The notes: generated by a model from the sequence alone, not told the origin. Shown: positions 1 through 9,457, numbered from the stretch's first letter. The stretch: 51,597 bases of DNA from an uncultured Eubacteriales bacterium (GCA_900551295.1 URVJ01000017.1:1-51597); one strand, 5' to 3'. Numbers and translations: made by a program.

Positions 1-245
1 AGATGACTTTGCTGAATTATAGTTTTATGTTTGGGTGGTGCTGAGTAATATCACTTTCTAAAACTGCCCATAGTACACAGTTCCCATAGTTTACTTTGGC
101 ACCTGCTCAGATTTGAGTCCGACGCCCTCGTGTTGGTGTCGGACGGTACAAGCTGGCGGCAGAGAGTATCCCGCAACATTTTTATGAATTAGGGGCTATT
201 GTTTTCTTTGCAGCTTTCTTTTAAAAAAGAAAGCGCGTACCCTTG
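1..245 (-). repeat. Interspersed structured repeat, copy A (cut by the window edge)
   Basis: Read on the minus strand, this stretch matches the copies near 11870, 19590 and 30925. It starts at the left-end AT-rich palindrome (213-234), directly after the stop of the dehydrogenase gene, and runs off the window. The hairpin at 117-144 has arms GTCCGACGCC and GGTGTCGGAC. The flanking sequence matches the other copies, but the hairpin arms differ from theirs. No protein is convincingly encoded here; open frames in this stretch are not supported by a ribosome binding site or a recognisable domain. Function is unknown. Confidence 0.85.
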
Positions 246-257
246 CGTACCCCCGTT

Positions 258-1205
258 TTAGTCCACGCGGTTGCGGAAAGAGCCGGAGAGGAAAGCGGAG
301 ATGTTGAGAGCGACTTCGCTGATAAGTCTTACGCGAGCCTCATAAGCGCCCCAAGCCATATGAGGAGTGAAAACAACATTGTCAAGGCTGCGGAGTTTTT
401 CAAAAGGGTGACCGCACGGGAAAGGTTCGGTTGTATAGACATCTGTCGCGAACCCGGAGAGCTTGCCCGAAAGAACGGCATCTGCAACGGCTGCCTCGTC
501 TGTCACGGCGCCGCGTGCGGCATTCACGAGAACCGCGCCGTCCTTCATCTTTTCAAGGCGTTCTTTGTTTATGAGATTTACAGTCTTTGCATTTGCCGGA
601 ACGTGAAGAGAAACAACATCGCTTTTAGTGAGCAATTCGTCGATATTCACGCAGTTTTGCGCGCCGTCGGGAGTATTTCTGCAATACAGCACAGAAAAAC
701 CGAAACTTTCCGCAATGCGCGCGACTTCCTTGCCTATATCCCCGTACCCGATAACGCCCCATGTCAGCGCGGACGGCTCGTGAAATACAGGTGTGAGCTT
801 GTTCTGTATTCCGCTTTGCGTATAAAGTCCGCTTTTCACGTATGAATCGAACGAAGGCAGATGATTTATAAGCGACAGCGCAAGCGAAACCGTGATCAGA
901 GCTACGGACTGCGTAGAATATCCGCATACGTTGCAGACGGCGACGCCGTGAGCCGAACACCATTTGACGTCCACATTGTCAAAACCCGTTGCGGTAATGC
1001 ATATAAGCTTTAAATAAGGCAGTTTTTCGAGTATTTCTGCGGTAAGCTTTACTTTGTTTATGATTATGCACTCGGCGCCGCGTGCGCGGTCCTGTATTTC
1101 GCCGGGGGCGGTTGCACCGTATACCGTAAGCGAGCATACCTTTTCGAGAGATGAAAAACTCATGTCGTCTCCGAGTGTCTTTGCGTCAAGTATTACTGTT
1201 TTCAT
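258..1205 (-). CDS. D-isomer-specific 2-hydroxyacid dehydrogenase family protein
   Basis: This 315-residue protein should be a cytosolic NAD(P)-dependent oxidoreductase that interconverts a 2-keto acid and a D-2-hydroxyacid, most likely hydroxypyruvate/glycerate or a similar small acid. The Rossmann glycine motif is at about residues 150-158 (GVIGYGDIG). The family's catalytic Arg, Glu and His appear as R231 (in NAARG), E260 and H282 (in TPHMAW). Length fits the family. The start has a GGAG motif just upstream on the minus strand. It is divergent from the rhamnose operon, and a structured repeat begins directly after its stop. The substrate cannot be read from the sequence; glycerate dehydrogenase is the nearest guess. 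Confidence 0.9.
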   Translation of the reverse strand: MKTVILDAKTLGDDMSFSSLEKVCSLTVYGATAPGEIQDRARGAECIIINKVKLTAEILEKLPYLKLICITATGFDNVDVKWCSAHGVAVCNVCGYSTQSVALITVSLALSLINHLPSFDSYVKSGLYTQSGIQNKLTPVFHEPSALTWGVIGYGDIGKEVARIAESFGFSVLYCRNTPDGAQNCVNIDELLTKSDVVSLHVPANAKTVNLINKERLEKMKDGAVLVNAARGAVTDEAAVADAVLSGKLSGFATDVYTTEPFPCGHPFEKLRSLDNVVFTPHMAWGAYEARVRLISEVALNISAFLSGSFRNRVD

Positions 1206-1316
1206 TTCAATGTTCTCCGTGAGTGGTTTTTGTATTATTTTAGCATTTTTGAAATCAACATTAAAATCTTTGTTGTTGTCAGATTGGAAAAAAATTATTA
1301 AAATTTATCATATATA

Positions 1317-1345
1317 TTTACAAATCAGCGCTGCTGTTATATAAT
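1317..1345 (+). promoter_or_regulatory. Sigma-A type promoter of the rhamnose operon
   Basis: TTTACA at 1317-1322 and TATAAT at 1340-1345 are separated by exactly 17 bases. The site lies 65 bases before the first start codon of the TIM-barrel-rhaB-rhaA operon. No operator for a sugar regulator is obvious, and no rhamnose regulator is encoded nearby. Confidence 0.75.
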
Positions 1346-1409
1346 ACAAATGTATAAATGTAAAGGTTTTCGCACTTCGGCGGAAATTTTGAAAGGAAGA
1401 AAACAGACA

Positions 1410-2264
1410 ATGACAAATTTTGTACTCAGTGCATTTGCGGACGAAGTGTCGCCGGTTTTCGACGAACAGCTTAAATATCTGAAAAAACAGAATATAGACT
1501 ATATCGAACCGAGAAACATAGACGGAACAAACGTGTCCTCGCTTACTCTCGAACAGGCAAAAGAGGCTAAGGCGAAAATGGACAAAAACGGCATAGGCGT
1601 GTCGTCCATAGGCTCTCCGATAGGAAAAATAAACGTCGTTACCGACGATTTTGACGAGCATTTCAAACTCTTTGAACACACGCTTGACATTGCAGATATA
1701 TTTGAAGCAAAAAATATACGTATGTTCAGCTTTTTCTATCCCAAGGGAGAGGACTGCCATAAGTACAGAGACGTTATCTTCTCGCACATTGAAAAAATGC
1801 TTGCGCTTGCCGAAAAGAGACACATAACTCTCTGCCATGAGAACGAGATGTCCATCTACGGCGAAAAGCCTGAGGACTGCTACGATATAATGCAGCATTT
1901 CGGCGGAAGATTAAAGAGCGTGTTCGATAACGGAAACTTCGCTTTCTGCTTTACCGAAGCATATCCCAAGGCATTCAATCTCTTAAAGCCGTATATCGAG
2001 TATATACATATAAAGGACGCCAAAGCCGACGGCGCTATCGTTCCTGCGGGACAGGGCGTGGGACATATAAAGGAAGTGCTTTCGGGCATGAAGGACGTTG
2101 ACCGCGACATTTTCCTTACTCTCGAACCTCACCTTACCGTGTTCAGCGGACTCGACAAGCTCTCGAACCTTGCCGAAATAAAGGTTCAGAACGCTTTTGA
2201 AACTCCCGAGGCAGCGTTTGACGCGGCTGTCTCGGCTCTGAGAGCAATACTTGCCGAGATCTGA
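1410..2264 (+). CDS. Sugar phosphate isomerase/epimerase family TIM-barrel protein
   Basis: A 284-residue protein of the xylose-isomerase-like TIM-barrel superfamily (AP endonuclease 2 fold). Acidic and histidine metal-site segments characteristic of the fold recur along the chain: YIEPR, LCHENEM, VFDNGN, IHIKDAK and LTLEPH. The ATG at 1410 is preferred over the upstream one at 1350 because a GAAAGGAAG ribosome site sits about 10 bases before it. It is the first gene of an operon with rhaB and rhaA (gaps of about 50 bases), so it probably acts on a rhamnose-related sugar or sugar phosphate, for example as an epimerase. That role is inferred from position only; the fold is clear but the reaction is not. 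Confidence 0.85.
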   Translation: MTNFVLSAFADEVSPVFDEQLKYLKKQNIDYIEPRNIDGTNVSSLTLEQAKEAKAKMDKNGIGVSSIGSPIGKINVVTDDFDEHFKLFEHTLDIADIFEAKNIRMFSFFYPKGEDCHKYRDVIFSHIEKMLALAEKRHITLCHENEMSIYGEKPEDCYDIMQHFGGRLKSVFDNGNFAFCFTEAYPKAFNLLKPYIEYIHIKDAKADGAIVPAGQGVGHIKEVLSGMKDVDRDIFLTLEPHLTVFSGLDKLSNLAEIKVQNAFETPEAAFDAAVSALRAILAEI

Positions 2265-2313
2265 ATATAAACCTTGTAATTATTATATATTCATAAACGA
2301 AAGGACAGCGAAT

Positions 2314-3801
2314 ATGAAATCACCACTCAAGATGCTTGCCATTGACCTTGGTGCGTCAAGCGGCAGAGGAATAGTCGGAAAATTCGACGGTTCAAAAATA
2401 ACCCTTGAAGAAGTTCACCGCTTTACAAACGATCCCGTAAACCTCAACGGAAACCTTTACTGGGATATGTTAAAGCTCTTTACCGAGATAAAGCAGGCAA
2501 TATCAAACTGCGTGCTCGGCGAAAACAAGGATATAAAGAGCATATCCATAGACACATGGGGCGTTGACTTCGGACTTCTCGACGCGACGGGTTCTCTTAT
2601 GGCAAACCCGTATAACTACCGCAATCCTGCGTTCTCAAAGGAACTCATGGAGGAGGTCTATGCAAAAATACCCAAAGAAGAGCTTTATAAGATAACGGGA
2701 ACTCAGTTTTTGAATTTCAACTCCATATATCAGCTCTATCACATAAGCAAAAACAAGTATCTTCTCGATAATGCAAAGGATCTCCTGTTTGTGCCGGATC
2801 TTCTCAAGTATTTCCTTACCGGCGTAAAGCAGACAGAGTATTCGATAGCGTCCACATCTCAGCTTCTTGACGCAAAGACAAGAAACTGGTCGCCCGATAT
2901 AATTTCAAAGCTCGGATTTCCCAAAGAGATCTTCGGCGAAATAGTTGCGCCCGGAACAAAAGCCGGAAAGCTGCTGCCGCATATACTTGAGGAGGTCGGA
3001 AACGTTGAAGCGGAGGTGGTTTCCTGTGCGTCGCACGATACCGCAAGCGCTGTTGTTGCGGTTCCCGCAAAGAACGACGACTTTGTTTACATATCAAGCG
3101 GAACATGGTCGCTTATGGGTAAGGAAATTCCCGAACCTCTTACGGGAGAGCTTGCATATAAGTATGACCTTACAAACGAGGGCGGCACCGAGAGAAAGAT
3201 AAGATTTTTGAAGAATATAATGGGACTCTGGATAGAGCAGGAAAGCCGCAGACAGTGGAAACGTCAGGGCGAGGTCGTTTCGTTCGACGAACTGTCGAAT
3301 ATGGCTATGGCGTCAAAACCGCACGCCTGCTTTATCAACCCCGATTATCTCGAATTCCAGACACCCGGAAATATGCCCAAGCGCATTGCCGAGTTCTGCA
3401 AGATGACCGGTCAGTACGTTCCCGAAACCAAGGGCGAAATTGTAAGATGTATATTCGACAGCCTTGCAATGTGCTACCGCAGCACCGTTGAAAAGATAGA
3501 CGAGATAACCGGAAAGAAAGCTCCGTTTATCAATATCGTCGGCGGCGGAACAAAGGAAGTGCCGCTTTGCAAGCTTACGGCAGACGCTTGCGGACGTCCC
3601 GTATATACGGGCCCCGTTGAGGCTACGGCCCTCGGAAACATCGCGGTTCAGGCAATAGCAAACGGCGAGATAAAGAATACCAAAGAGGCGCGCGAGGTTA
3701 TAGCAAATTCCTTTGAAATATCCTGCTTTGAACCGCATGACACGGATATGTGGGACGAAGGCTACGAGAAATTCAAGAAGATTGTAGATATGACAAAGTA
3801 A
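2314..3801 (+). CDS. rhaB: Rhamnulokinase
   Basis: This 495-residue FGGY-family sugar kinase phosphorylates L-rhamnulose to L-rhamnulose 1-phosphate with ATP. The N-terminal phosphate motif DLGASSGRG (about residues 11-19), the IDTWGVDFGLLD segment and the C-terminal GGGTKEVPLCKLTADACGRP nucleotide region are typical of RhaB. ATG 2314 is chosen because AAAGGA lies 9-13 bases upstream; a TTG at 2251 would overlap the preceding gene. It lies directly before rhaA, which supports the substrate assignment. Its product would be the substrate of the class II aldolase encoded at 32254 in the microcompartment locus. Confidence 0.96.
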   Translation: MKSPLKMLAIDLGASSGRGIVGKFDGSKITLEEVHRFTNDPVNLNGNLYWDMLKLFTEIKQAISNCVLGENKDIKSISIDTWGVDFGLLDATGSLMANPYNYRNPAFSKELMEEVYAKIPKEELYKITGTQFLNFNSIYQLYHISKNKYLLDNAKDLLFVPDLLKYFLTGVKQTEYSIASTSQLLDAKTRNWSPDIISKLGFPKEIFGEIVAPGTKAGKLLPHILEEVGNVEAEVVSCASHDTASAVVAVPAKNDDFVYISSGTWSLMGKEIPEPLTGELAYKYDLTNEGGTERKIRFLKNIMGLWIEQESRRQWKRQGEVVSFDELSNMAMASKPHACFINPDYLEFQTPGNMPKRIAEFCKMTGQYVPETKGEIVRCIFDSLAMCYRSTVEKIDEITGKKAPFINIVGGGTKEVPLCKLTADACGRPVYTGPVEATALGNIAVQAIANGEIKNTKEAREVIANSFEISCFEPHDTDMWDEGYEKFKKIVDMTK

Positions 3802-3845
3802 AAAATCAATTCATATATTTATTCAATTCACGGAGGATTGTACAA

Positions 3846-5105
3846 ATGGCAAACAAAGCATATGAAAGAGCAAGAGAAGTCTATGCTTCATGGGGAATAG
3901 ATACCGAGAAGGCTATCGAGACTCTCAAAAACGCTCCTGTATCGGTTCACTGCTGGCAGGGCGACGACGTAACCGGATTTGACCACGACGGCCCGCTTAC
4001 AGGCGGTATTCAGACTACCGGAAACTATCCCGGAAAGGCAAGAACTCCCGAAGAGCTGCTTGCAGATATGGATAAGGCGTTTTCGCTTACTCCCGGCAAG
4101 AAAAAGGTAAACGTACACGCTTGCTACGCTATCTTTGAGGACGGCAAGTTCGTAGACCGCGACAAGCTTGAACCCAAGCACTTCAAGAAATGGGTCGAGT
4201 TTGCAAAGGCAAGAGGAATGGGACTTGATTTCAACCCCACTTTCTTCTCTCACCCTATGGTAAAGGACGGTCTTACGCTTTCAAGCCCCGATGAAAAGAT
4301 CAGGAAGTTCTGGATCGAGCACGGAAAGGCTTGTATACGCATTTCCGAATACTTTGCAAAGGAAACCGGAATCCCCTGCGTTATGAACATCTGGACGGGC
4401 GACGGTTTCAAGGACATTCCCGCAGACAGAATGGGCCCCAGAATGAGATATAAGCAGTCTATCGAGGAAATTCTCTCGGAGCCTTACGATTTCAACCTTG
4501 TAAAGCCCTGCGTTGAATCAAAGGTATTCGGCATAGGCGTTGAGTCCTTTACATCAGGCTCGGCAGAGTTCACTCTCAGCTTTGCGGCTGAACATAAGGA
4601 CAAGTGCCTGCCTCTTATGGACAACGGTCACTATCATCCGACAGAAGTCGTATCCGATAAGATTCCCGCACTGCTCTGCTTCTTCCCCGAGATCGCACTT
4701 CATATCACACGCGGCGTAAGATGGGACAGCGACCATGTGCTGCTGCTTGACGACGAGACCAAGGAAATTGCAAAGGAGATCGTAAGAAACGACGCTCTCG
4801 GCAGAGTTTATATGGCTCTCGACTACTTTGACGCAAGCATTAACCGCGTTTCGGCATGGGTAGTAGGTATCAGAAGCTGGCAGAAGGCTCTGCTTAACGC
4901 ACTTTGCCTGCCCAACGAAAAACTCAAGAAACTCCAGGACGAGGCAAGATTTACTGAACTTATGGTAGTGCAGGAAGAGGCTAAGATGCTTCCGTTCGGC
5001 GACGTATGGGCTGAATACTGCGAAAGATGCGGCGTAAAGGCGGGTCCGGAATGGTTCGAGGAAATCAAAAAGTATGAGGCTGAGGTTACTTCAAAGAGAG
5101 CGTAA
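3846..5105 (+). CDS. rhaA: L-rhamnose isomerase
   Basis: A 419-residue metal-dependent TIM-barrel isomerase that converts L-rhamnose to L-rhamnulose in the cytosol. The length equals that of typical RhaA. The VHCWQGDDVTGF segment near the N-terminus and the RWDSDHVLLLDDET segment, with metal-binding aspartates and histidine, are family hallmarks. The start ATG at 3846 has a strong GGAGG site 7-11 bases upstream; 32 codons of in-frame sequence before it overlap the end of rhaB and are not translated as part of this protein. It is the last gene of the operon and is followed by a strong hairpin terminator. Confidence 0.97.
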   Translation: MANKAYERAREVYASWGIDTEKAIETLKNAPVSVHCWQGDDVTGFDHDGPLTGGIQTTGNYPGKARTPEELLADMDKAFSLTPGKKKVNVHACYAIFEDGKFVDRDKLEPKHFKKWVEFAKARGMGLDFNPTFFSHPMVKDGLTLSSPDEKIRKFWIEHGKACIRISEYFAKETGIPCVMNIWTGDGFKDIPADRMGPRMRYKQSIEEILSEPYDFNLVKPCVESKVFGIGVESFTSGSAEFTLSFAAEHKDKCLPLMDNGHYHPTEVVSDKIPALLCFFPEIALHITRGVRWDSDHVLLLDDETKEIAKEIVRNDALGRVYMALDYFDASINRVSAWVVGIRSWQKALLNALCLPNEKLKKLQDEARFTELMVVQEEAKMLPFGDVWAEYCERCGVKAGPEWFEEIKKYEAEVTSKRA

Positions 5106-5143
5106 GTTTTCTTTGTTAAAGCCTGTATATAAATAAAAATATT

Positions 5144-5185
5144 GCTCAGTGTTACCCGAAAAAGGCGGCACTGAGCTTTGTTTTG
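5144..5185. terminator. Intrinsic terminator between converging rhaA and the M23 gene
   Basis: A perfect 8-bp stem, GCTCAGTG (5144-5151) with CACTGAGC (5169-5176), is followed by a T-rich tail. An A/T-rich stretch on the other side means it could also serve the minus-strand gene that ends at 5198. Confidence 0.8.
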
Positions 5186-5197
5186 TATTAAGGGTTT

Positions 5198-6082
5198 TCA
5201 GTCTGTTTCTTCGGACGTGGCTGCGGCTGCGGTTTCCTTTGCTTCGGCGTCGGTGAAAAGCTCGGACGGATCAAAGGCGTTTCCGTCTCTTGCCGCCTCT
5301 ACATGAAGGTGAGGAGCCTGTGCCGACTCGCATATGGCGGTATCTCCTACGCCGCCTATGACGCTGCCTGTCTGTATGTCGGCGCCCGTTTCTATACCCT
5401 GCGGCAGTTCCGCGGAAAGATTTGAATAGCTTATGCGCAGTCCGTCGGGAGAATCGATAGTGACTGTCGTTCCGTAGAGGTCGTCGTTCTTTACCTCGCT
5501 TATTCTTCCGCCTGAGATCGCCTTTATCTGCGTGCCTATGTCGGCGGCAATGTCAATTCCGGTGTGAACTCTGTAATCGTACATTGTGGGCGAGTATACC
5601 AGAACGTCGGGAGAGTACTCTCTTACTATAAGTCCTCCGCACGGCTTTACATATCCCGGATAACCGTAGTCGGGTTCGGAAATCGTCTGTTCTGCCGATA
5701 CTTCAACCTGTTCGGGCACGTTTTCGGAAGATTCTTCTGCCGTTTTCTGAATTTCCGGCGTATACATTTCGTCGCCCGGTATGATTTCGGCGTTCACTCC
5801 GTCGCCGAGTCCCGAAACTTGTGCGCCGTCACTGCTTTCGGCGTCTGAATCAGAATTTTTGTTTATTGCGGCGTCGGGTATTTCGGGAAGTTCCGGTATT
5901 TCCGGCAGCGCCGTACCGTATTTTGTGTTTTCAAGGTCTGTTTCGGGAAGTGATATTTCCTTTGTGTTTATTAGTTTTTCCACGGTGCCCGTGGTTACTC
6001 CCACGACTGCCGCCGCAAGTGCTATATATATCGCACCGCTTAACATTTGCTTTTTAAGCCTCGTCTTTCTGTCATCCTTCAT
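5198..6082 (-). CDS. SpoIIQ-like membrane-anchored M23 (LytM) family protein
   Basis: A 294-residue protein with a basic cytoplasmic N-terminus, one membrane segment (about residues 13-33), an acidic and proline-rich linker (about 40-140) and a C-terminal LytM/M23 domain (about 145-275). The zinc ligands and catalytic histidine appear intact: H173 and D177 in HTGID, and H258/H260 in PHLH. This suggests a real endopeptidase or a metal-binding SpoIIQ of the clostridial kind, in which the HxH motif is retained. SpoIIQ forms the forespore half of the engulfment channel. An AAAGGGG site precedes the start. No sporulation gene adjoins it, so a vegetative cell-wall hydrolase is the alternative. Confidence 0.82.
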   Translation of the reverse strand: MKDDRKTRLKKQMLSGAIYIALAAAVVGVTTGTVEKLINTKEISLPETDLENTKYGTALPEIPELPEIPDAAINKNSDSDAESSDGAQVSGLGDGVNAEIIPGDEMYTPEIQKTAEESSENVPEQVEVSAEQTISEPDYGYPGYVKPCGGLIVREYSPDVLVYSPTMYDYRVHTGIDIAADIGTQIKAISGGRISEVKNDDLYGTTVTIDSPDGLRISYSNLSAELPQGIETGADIQTGSVIGGVGDTAICESAQAPHLHVEAARDGNAFDPSELFTDAEAKETAAAATSEETD

Positions 6083-6339
6083 GCGTGTTTCCCCTTTCGT
6101 TTTGCGCTTGCTTCTTTGTTTTCGGTTCTATTGTTAGCACTTTTTTCTTTATTTATTCTCTGTTTTCAAATGTTGTTAAAACATACAAGATATACGTTCA
6201 AAATTTGTGCGGAAACACAAAATATTGATTTTTTCGGAAAATGTGGCAAAAGACACATACTCGCTGTTAACAGTGTGGTAAAATATATACACTCACAAAT
6301 TTGCTTAAAAAACAGAAGATAAAGGAAGAATAAGAAAAG

Positions 6340-8514
6340 ATGAAGATCATTAAGCGCAGCGGTGCGGAAGTTGTTTTCGACCGTTCAAAAATCGAAAAAG
6401 CGGTAGCCAAGGCAAACGAGGCAGGTACGGTAAAAGAACTTACCGATGAGCAGATAGCCGAAATAGCAAAGGCAGTCGAGGATACCGGCGCGTGCATGGA
6501 CAGAGCCTTGTCGGTAGAAGAAATACAGGAGCTTGTCGAAACCCAGATAATGATCAGAAAGGCGTATGAAACGGCAAAACGCTATATACGCTACCGTTAT
6601 ACCAGAAGCCTTGTCAGAACGGCTAATACTACGGACAATCAGATACTCAGCCTTATCGAATGCAACAACGAAGAGGTCAAGCAGGAAAATTCAAACAAAA
6701 ATCCGCAGGTAAACTCCGTTCAGCGCGACTATATGGCAGGAGAAGTCAGCAAGGACATAACCAAACGTCTGCTTTTGCCGCCGGATATAGTCAAGGCTCA
6801 CGAGGACGGACTTATACACTTCCACGACGCAGATTATTTCGCGCAGCATATGCATAACTGCGACCTTGTAAACCTTGAGGATATGCTTCAGAACGGCACC
6901 GTCATAAGCGGAACCGCAATAGAAAAGCCTCATTCTTTTTCCACTGCGTGCAACATCGCAACACAGATAATAGCTCAGGTCGCGTCGAACCAGTACGGCG
7001 GTCAGAGCATAAGCCTTGCTCACCTTGCGCCGTTTGTTCAGGTGTCGAGAGAGAGAATCAGAAAAGACGTTATAGAATCGCTTGAAATTGCAGGAGGCAG
7101 ACTCGACGAAAATACAATATCGACGCTTGTCGAAAGACGTATACGCGACGAGATAAAAAAGGGCGTTCAGACGATACAGTATCAGGTCGTAACGCTCATG
7201 ACGACAAACGGTCAGGCTCCGTTCGTAACGGTGTTCATGTATCTCGGCGAGGCAAAGAACGAACAGGAAAAGAAAGACCTTGCGGTTATAATAGAGGAAG
7301 TTCTGCTTCAGCGATATAAGGGCGTAAAGAACGAGGCGGGAGTATATATAACGCCCGCGTTCCCGAAGCTCATATACGTTCTCGAAGAAGATAACATACA
7401 CGAGGACTCAGAGTATTATTATCTTACAAAGCTTGCGGCAAAATGCACCGCAAAGCGTATGGTTCCGGACTATATTTCGGAGAAGATAATGCTCAAGAAC
7501 AAGATAGATAAAAACGGTAACGGACACTGCTACACCTGTATGGGCTGCCGCAGCTTTCTTACCCCGTATGTCGATAAAGACGGCAAACCCAAGTATTACG
7601 GAAGATTCAACCAGGGCGTTGTAACCGTAAACCTTGTGGATATAGGACTTTCCGCACATAAGGATATGAAAAAGTTCTGGGAAGTGTTCGACGAACGCAT
7701 GGAGCTTTGCCACAGAGCGCTTCAGTGCAGACACGAGCGCCTTACCGGCACTCTTTCGGACGCGGCTCCGATACTCTGGCAGAACGGCGCTCTCGCAAGA
7801 CTTAAAAAGGGCGAGACAATAGACAGCCTGCTTCACGGAGGATATTCCACAATATCTCTCGGATATGCCGGACTTTGGGAATGTGTTTACAGCATGACCG
7901 GAAAGAAGCTTACAAGCCCCGAAGGAGAAAAATTCGGTCTTGAAATAATGCAGAAACTCAACGAGTATACCTCAAAGTGGAAGGCTGCCGAGAATATAGA
8001 CTATTCTATCTACGGAACTCCGCTTGAAAGTACGACTTATAAGTTTGCAAAGTGTCTGCAAAAGCGTTTCGGCATAGTTGACGGCGTTACGGATAAGAAT
8101 TACATCACAAACAGCTATCATATACACGTAACCGAGCCGATAGACGCGTTTGACAAGCTTGAATTCGAGGCAAAGTTCCAGGCGCTTTCTCCCGGAGGCG
8201 CAATAAGCTATGTCGAAGTGCCGAATATGCAGGATAATATCGAGGCGGTTATGTCGGTCATGAAGTTTATATACGACCACATAATGTACGCCGAGCTTAA
8301 CACAAAGAGTGACTATTGTCAGGAATGCGGCTACGACGGAGAAATACGCATAGTCAAGGACGACGACGGAAAGCTTGTATGGGAATGTCCCAAGTGCCAT
8401 AACAGAGATCAGAACAAGCTCAACGTTGCGCGCAGAACCTGCGGATATATAGGAACTCAGTTCTGGAATCAGGGCAGAACGCAGGAGATCAAGGAAAGGG
8501 TGCTCCACCTTTAA
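6340..8514 (+). CDS. nrdD: Anaerobic ribonucleoside-triphosphate reductase
   Basis: This 724-residue class III enzyme makes deoxyribonucleotides in the absence of oxygen using a glycyl radical. An ATP-cone regulatory domain occupies about residues 1-92. The C-terminal zinc site is C660/C663 and C683/C686, and the radical-bearing glycine is about G702 in the motif RRTCGYIG. Length is normal. An AGGAAG site precedes ATG 6340. The stop codon overlaps the start of nrdG, the activase gene, so the two are translationally coupled. A 10-bp palindrome CTGTTAACAG lies at 6264-6273 upstream; I could not identify convincing paired NrdR boxes. Confidence 0.97.
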   Translation: MKIIKRSGAEVVFDRSKIEKAVAKANEAGTVKELTDEQIAEIAKAVEDTGACMDRALSVEEIQELVETQIMIRKAYETAKRYIRYRYTRSLVRTANTTDNQILSLIECNNEEVKQENSNKNPQVNSVQRDYMAGEVSKDITKRLLLPPDIVKAHEDGLIHFHDADYFAQHMHNCDLVNLEDMLQNGTVISGTAIEKPHSFSTACNIATQIIAQVASNQYGGQSISLAHLAPFVQVSRERIRKDVIESLEIAGGRLDENTISTLVERRIRDEIKKGVQTIQYQVVTLMTTNGQAPFVTVFMYLGEAKNEQEKKDLAVIIEEVLLQRYKGVKNEAGVYITPAFPKLIYVLEEDNIHEDSEYYYLTKLAAKCTAKRMVPDYISEKIMLKNKIDKNGNGHCYTCMGCRSFLTPYVDKDGKPKYYGRFNQGVVTVNLVDIGLSAHKDMKKFWEVFDERMELCHRALQCRHERLTGTLSDAAPILWQNGALARLKKGETIDSLLHGGYSTISLGYAGLWECVYSMTGKKLTSPEGEKFGLEIMQKLNEYTSKWKAAENIDYSIYGTPLESTTYKFAKCLQKRFGIVDGVTDKNYITNSYHIHVTEPIDAFDKLEFEAKFQALSPGGAISYVEVPNMQDNIEAVMSVMKFIYDHIMYAELNTKSDYCQECGYDGEIRIVKDDDGKLVWECPKCHNRDQNKLNVARRTCGYIGTQFWNQGRTQEIKERVLHL

Positions 8515-9032
8515 TGAATTACGCCGAAATAAAAAAGCGCGATATAGCAAACGGCACGGGAGTGAGAGTTTCGCTCTTTGTGTCGGGCTGTACGCACAGG
8601 TGCAAAGGCTGTTTTAATGAGGTCGCATGGGATTTTTCCTACGGCAAGGTCTTTGATGAAAATACATGGGAACTGATATTCTCGTATCTTGAACCCGATT
8701 ATATTGCCGGGCTTTCGCTTCTCGGCGGAGAACCCTTTGAAAAGAGCAATCAGAGAGCGCTGCTGCCGTTTCTACGCGAATATAAAAAGCGTTTTCCGAA
8801 AAAGGACATCTGGTGCTACACCGGATACACGCTTGACAGGGATCTTGTAAAGGGCGGCGCGGCGTACTGCGAATGTACCGACGAAATGCTCGCGTATACG
8901 GATACGCTTGTTGACGGAGAGTTTATAGAGGAACTAAAAGATATTTCGCTGAAATTCCGCGGCTCGTCAAATCAGAGGATAATCGAAAATCCGTCGGATT
9001 TTCTGAAATCACAAGCTAAAATAACAGAATAA
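8514..9032 (+). CDS. nrdG: Anaerobic ribonucleotide reductase activating protein (radical SAM)
   Basis: A 172-residue radical SAM activase that uses S-adenosylmethionine and a [4Fe-4S] cluster to install the glycyl radical on NrdD. The cluster motif CTHRCKGC provides C26, C30 and C33 in the C-x3-C-x2-C spacing. SLLGGEP further along is the usual SAM-contact segment. Its start ATG shares one base with the nrdD stop codon (TAATG), an arrangement typical of translational coupling. Length matches the family. Confidence 0.96.
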   Translation: MNYAEIKKRDIANGTGVRVSLFVSGCTHRCKGCFNEVAWDFSYGKVFDENTWELIFSYLEPDYIAGLSLLGGEPFEKSNQRALLPFLREYKKRFPKKDIWCYTGYTLDRDLVKGGAAYCECTDEMLAYTDTLVDGEFIEELKDISLKFRGSSNQRIIENPSDFLKSQAKITE

Positions 9033-9043
9033 TTCAAATGGGT

Positions 9044-9078
9044 ATGTCCGGGAGCAGAAATTCCGGGCATATTTACTT
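9044..9078 (+). terminator. Probable terminator after nrdG
   Basis: ATGTCCGGGA (9044-9053) can pair with TTCCGGGCAT (9061-9070) over 10 bp including two G-T pairs, with a 7-base loop. The following stretch is only moderately T-rich, so termination may be partial. Confidence 0.5.
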
Positions 9079-9098
9079 ACTATAACAAGGGAGAAAGA

Positions 9099-9431
9099 AT
9101 GAAAATTTCTACGTCTGCTTGCTATCTCAGAGATGAGCTTATAGGCGTGTTCAGCCTGAAATTTGAGCTTACCGACTGTCTTTACAGCTACGGCGGACAT
9201 ATAGGCTATGCCGTAAAACCGTCATGCAGAAACCGCGGATATGCGACGGAAATGCTCAAAACGTGACTTGAAATATCGAAGAATTTCGGAATAAATAAAA
9301 TTCCCGCGGTCTGCAACGAGGATAACTATGCTTCTGAAAAGGTAATTCTCAAAAACGGCGGCGTGTTTGAAAACAAGCTGCTTGACGATGAAGAAAAGGT
9401 TTTTGTCAAAAGATTTTGGATCGACGCGTAA
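9099..9431 (+). pseudogene. GNAT acetyltransferase remnant with an in-frame TGA
   Basis: The reading frame from ATG 9099 to TAA 9431 encodes the C-terminal two thirds of a GCN5-related N-acetyltransferase. It contains the acetyl-CoA motif region CRNRGYATEML followed, after the stop, by NKIPAVCNEDNYASEKV, which are standard in the family. A TGA at 9264-9266 interrupts the frame at codon 56, in the helix directly after the acetyl-CoA loop. Roughly the first 50 residues of a normal GNAT domain are also missing. Codon use and the GGGAGAAAG ribosome site remain intact, so the decay looks recent. TGA is a normal stop elsewhere in this window (thrS, yebC), so recoding is unlikely. A sequencing error at one base could explain the TGA but not the short N-terminus. 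Confidence 0.75.
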
Positions 9432-9457
9432 CGCGTGAAAACGTGAATATTAAAATT

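Noticed and set aside
6160..6339. NrdR boxes before nrdD
   Set aside because: ACACAAAATATTG-like sequence occurs near 6213 but no partner at the expected spacing of about 31 bases was found.
9264..9266. TGA as a recoded sense codon
   Set aside because: TGA ends yebC, thrS and other normal-length genes here, and the fragment also lacks its N-terminus.
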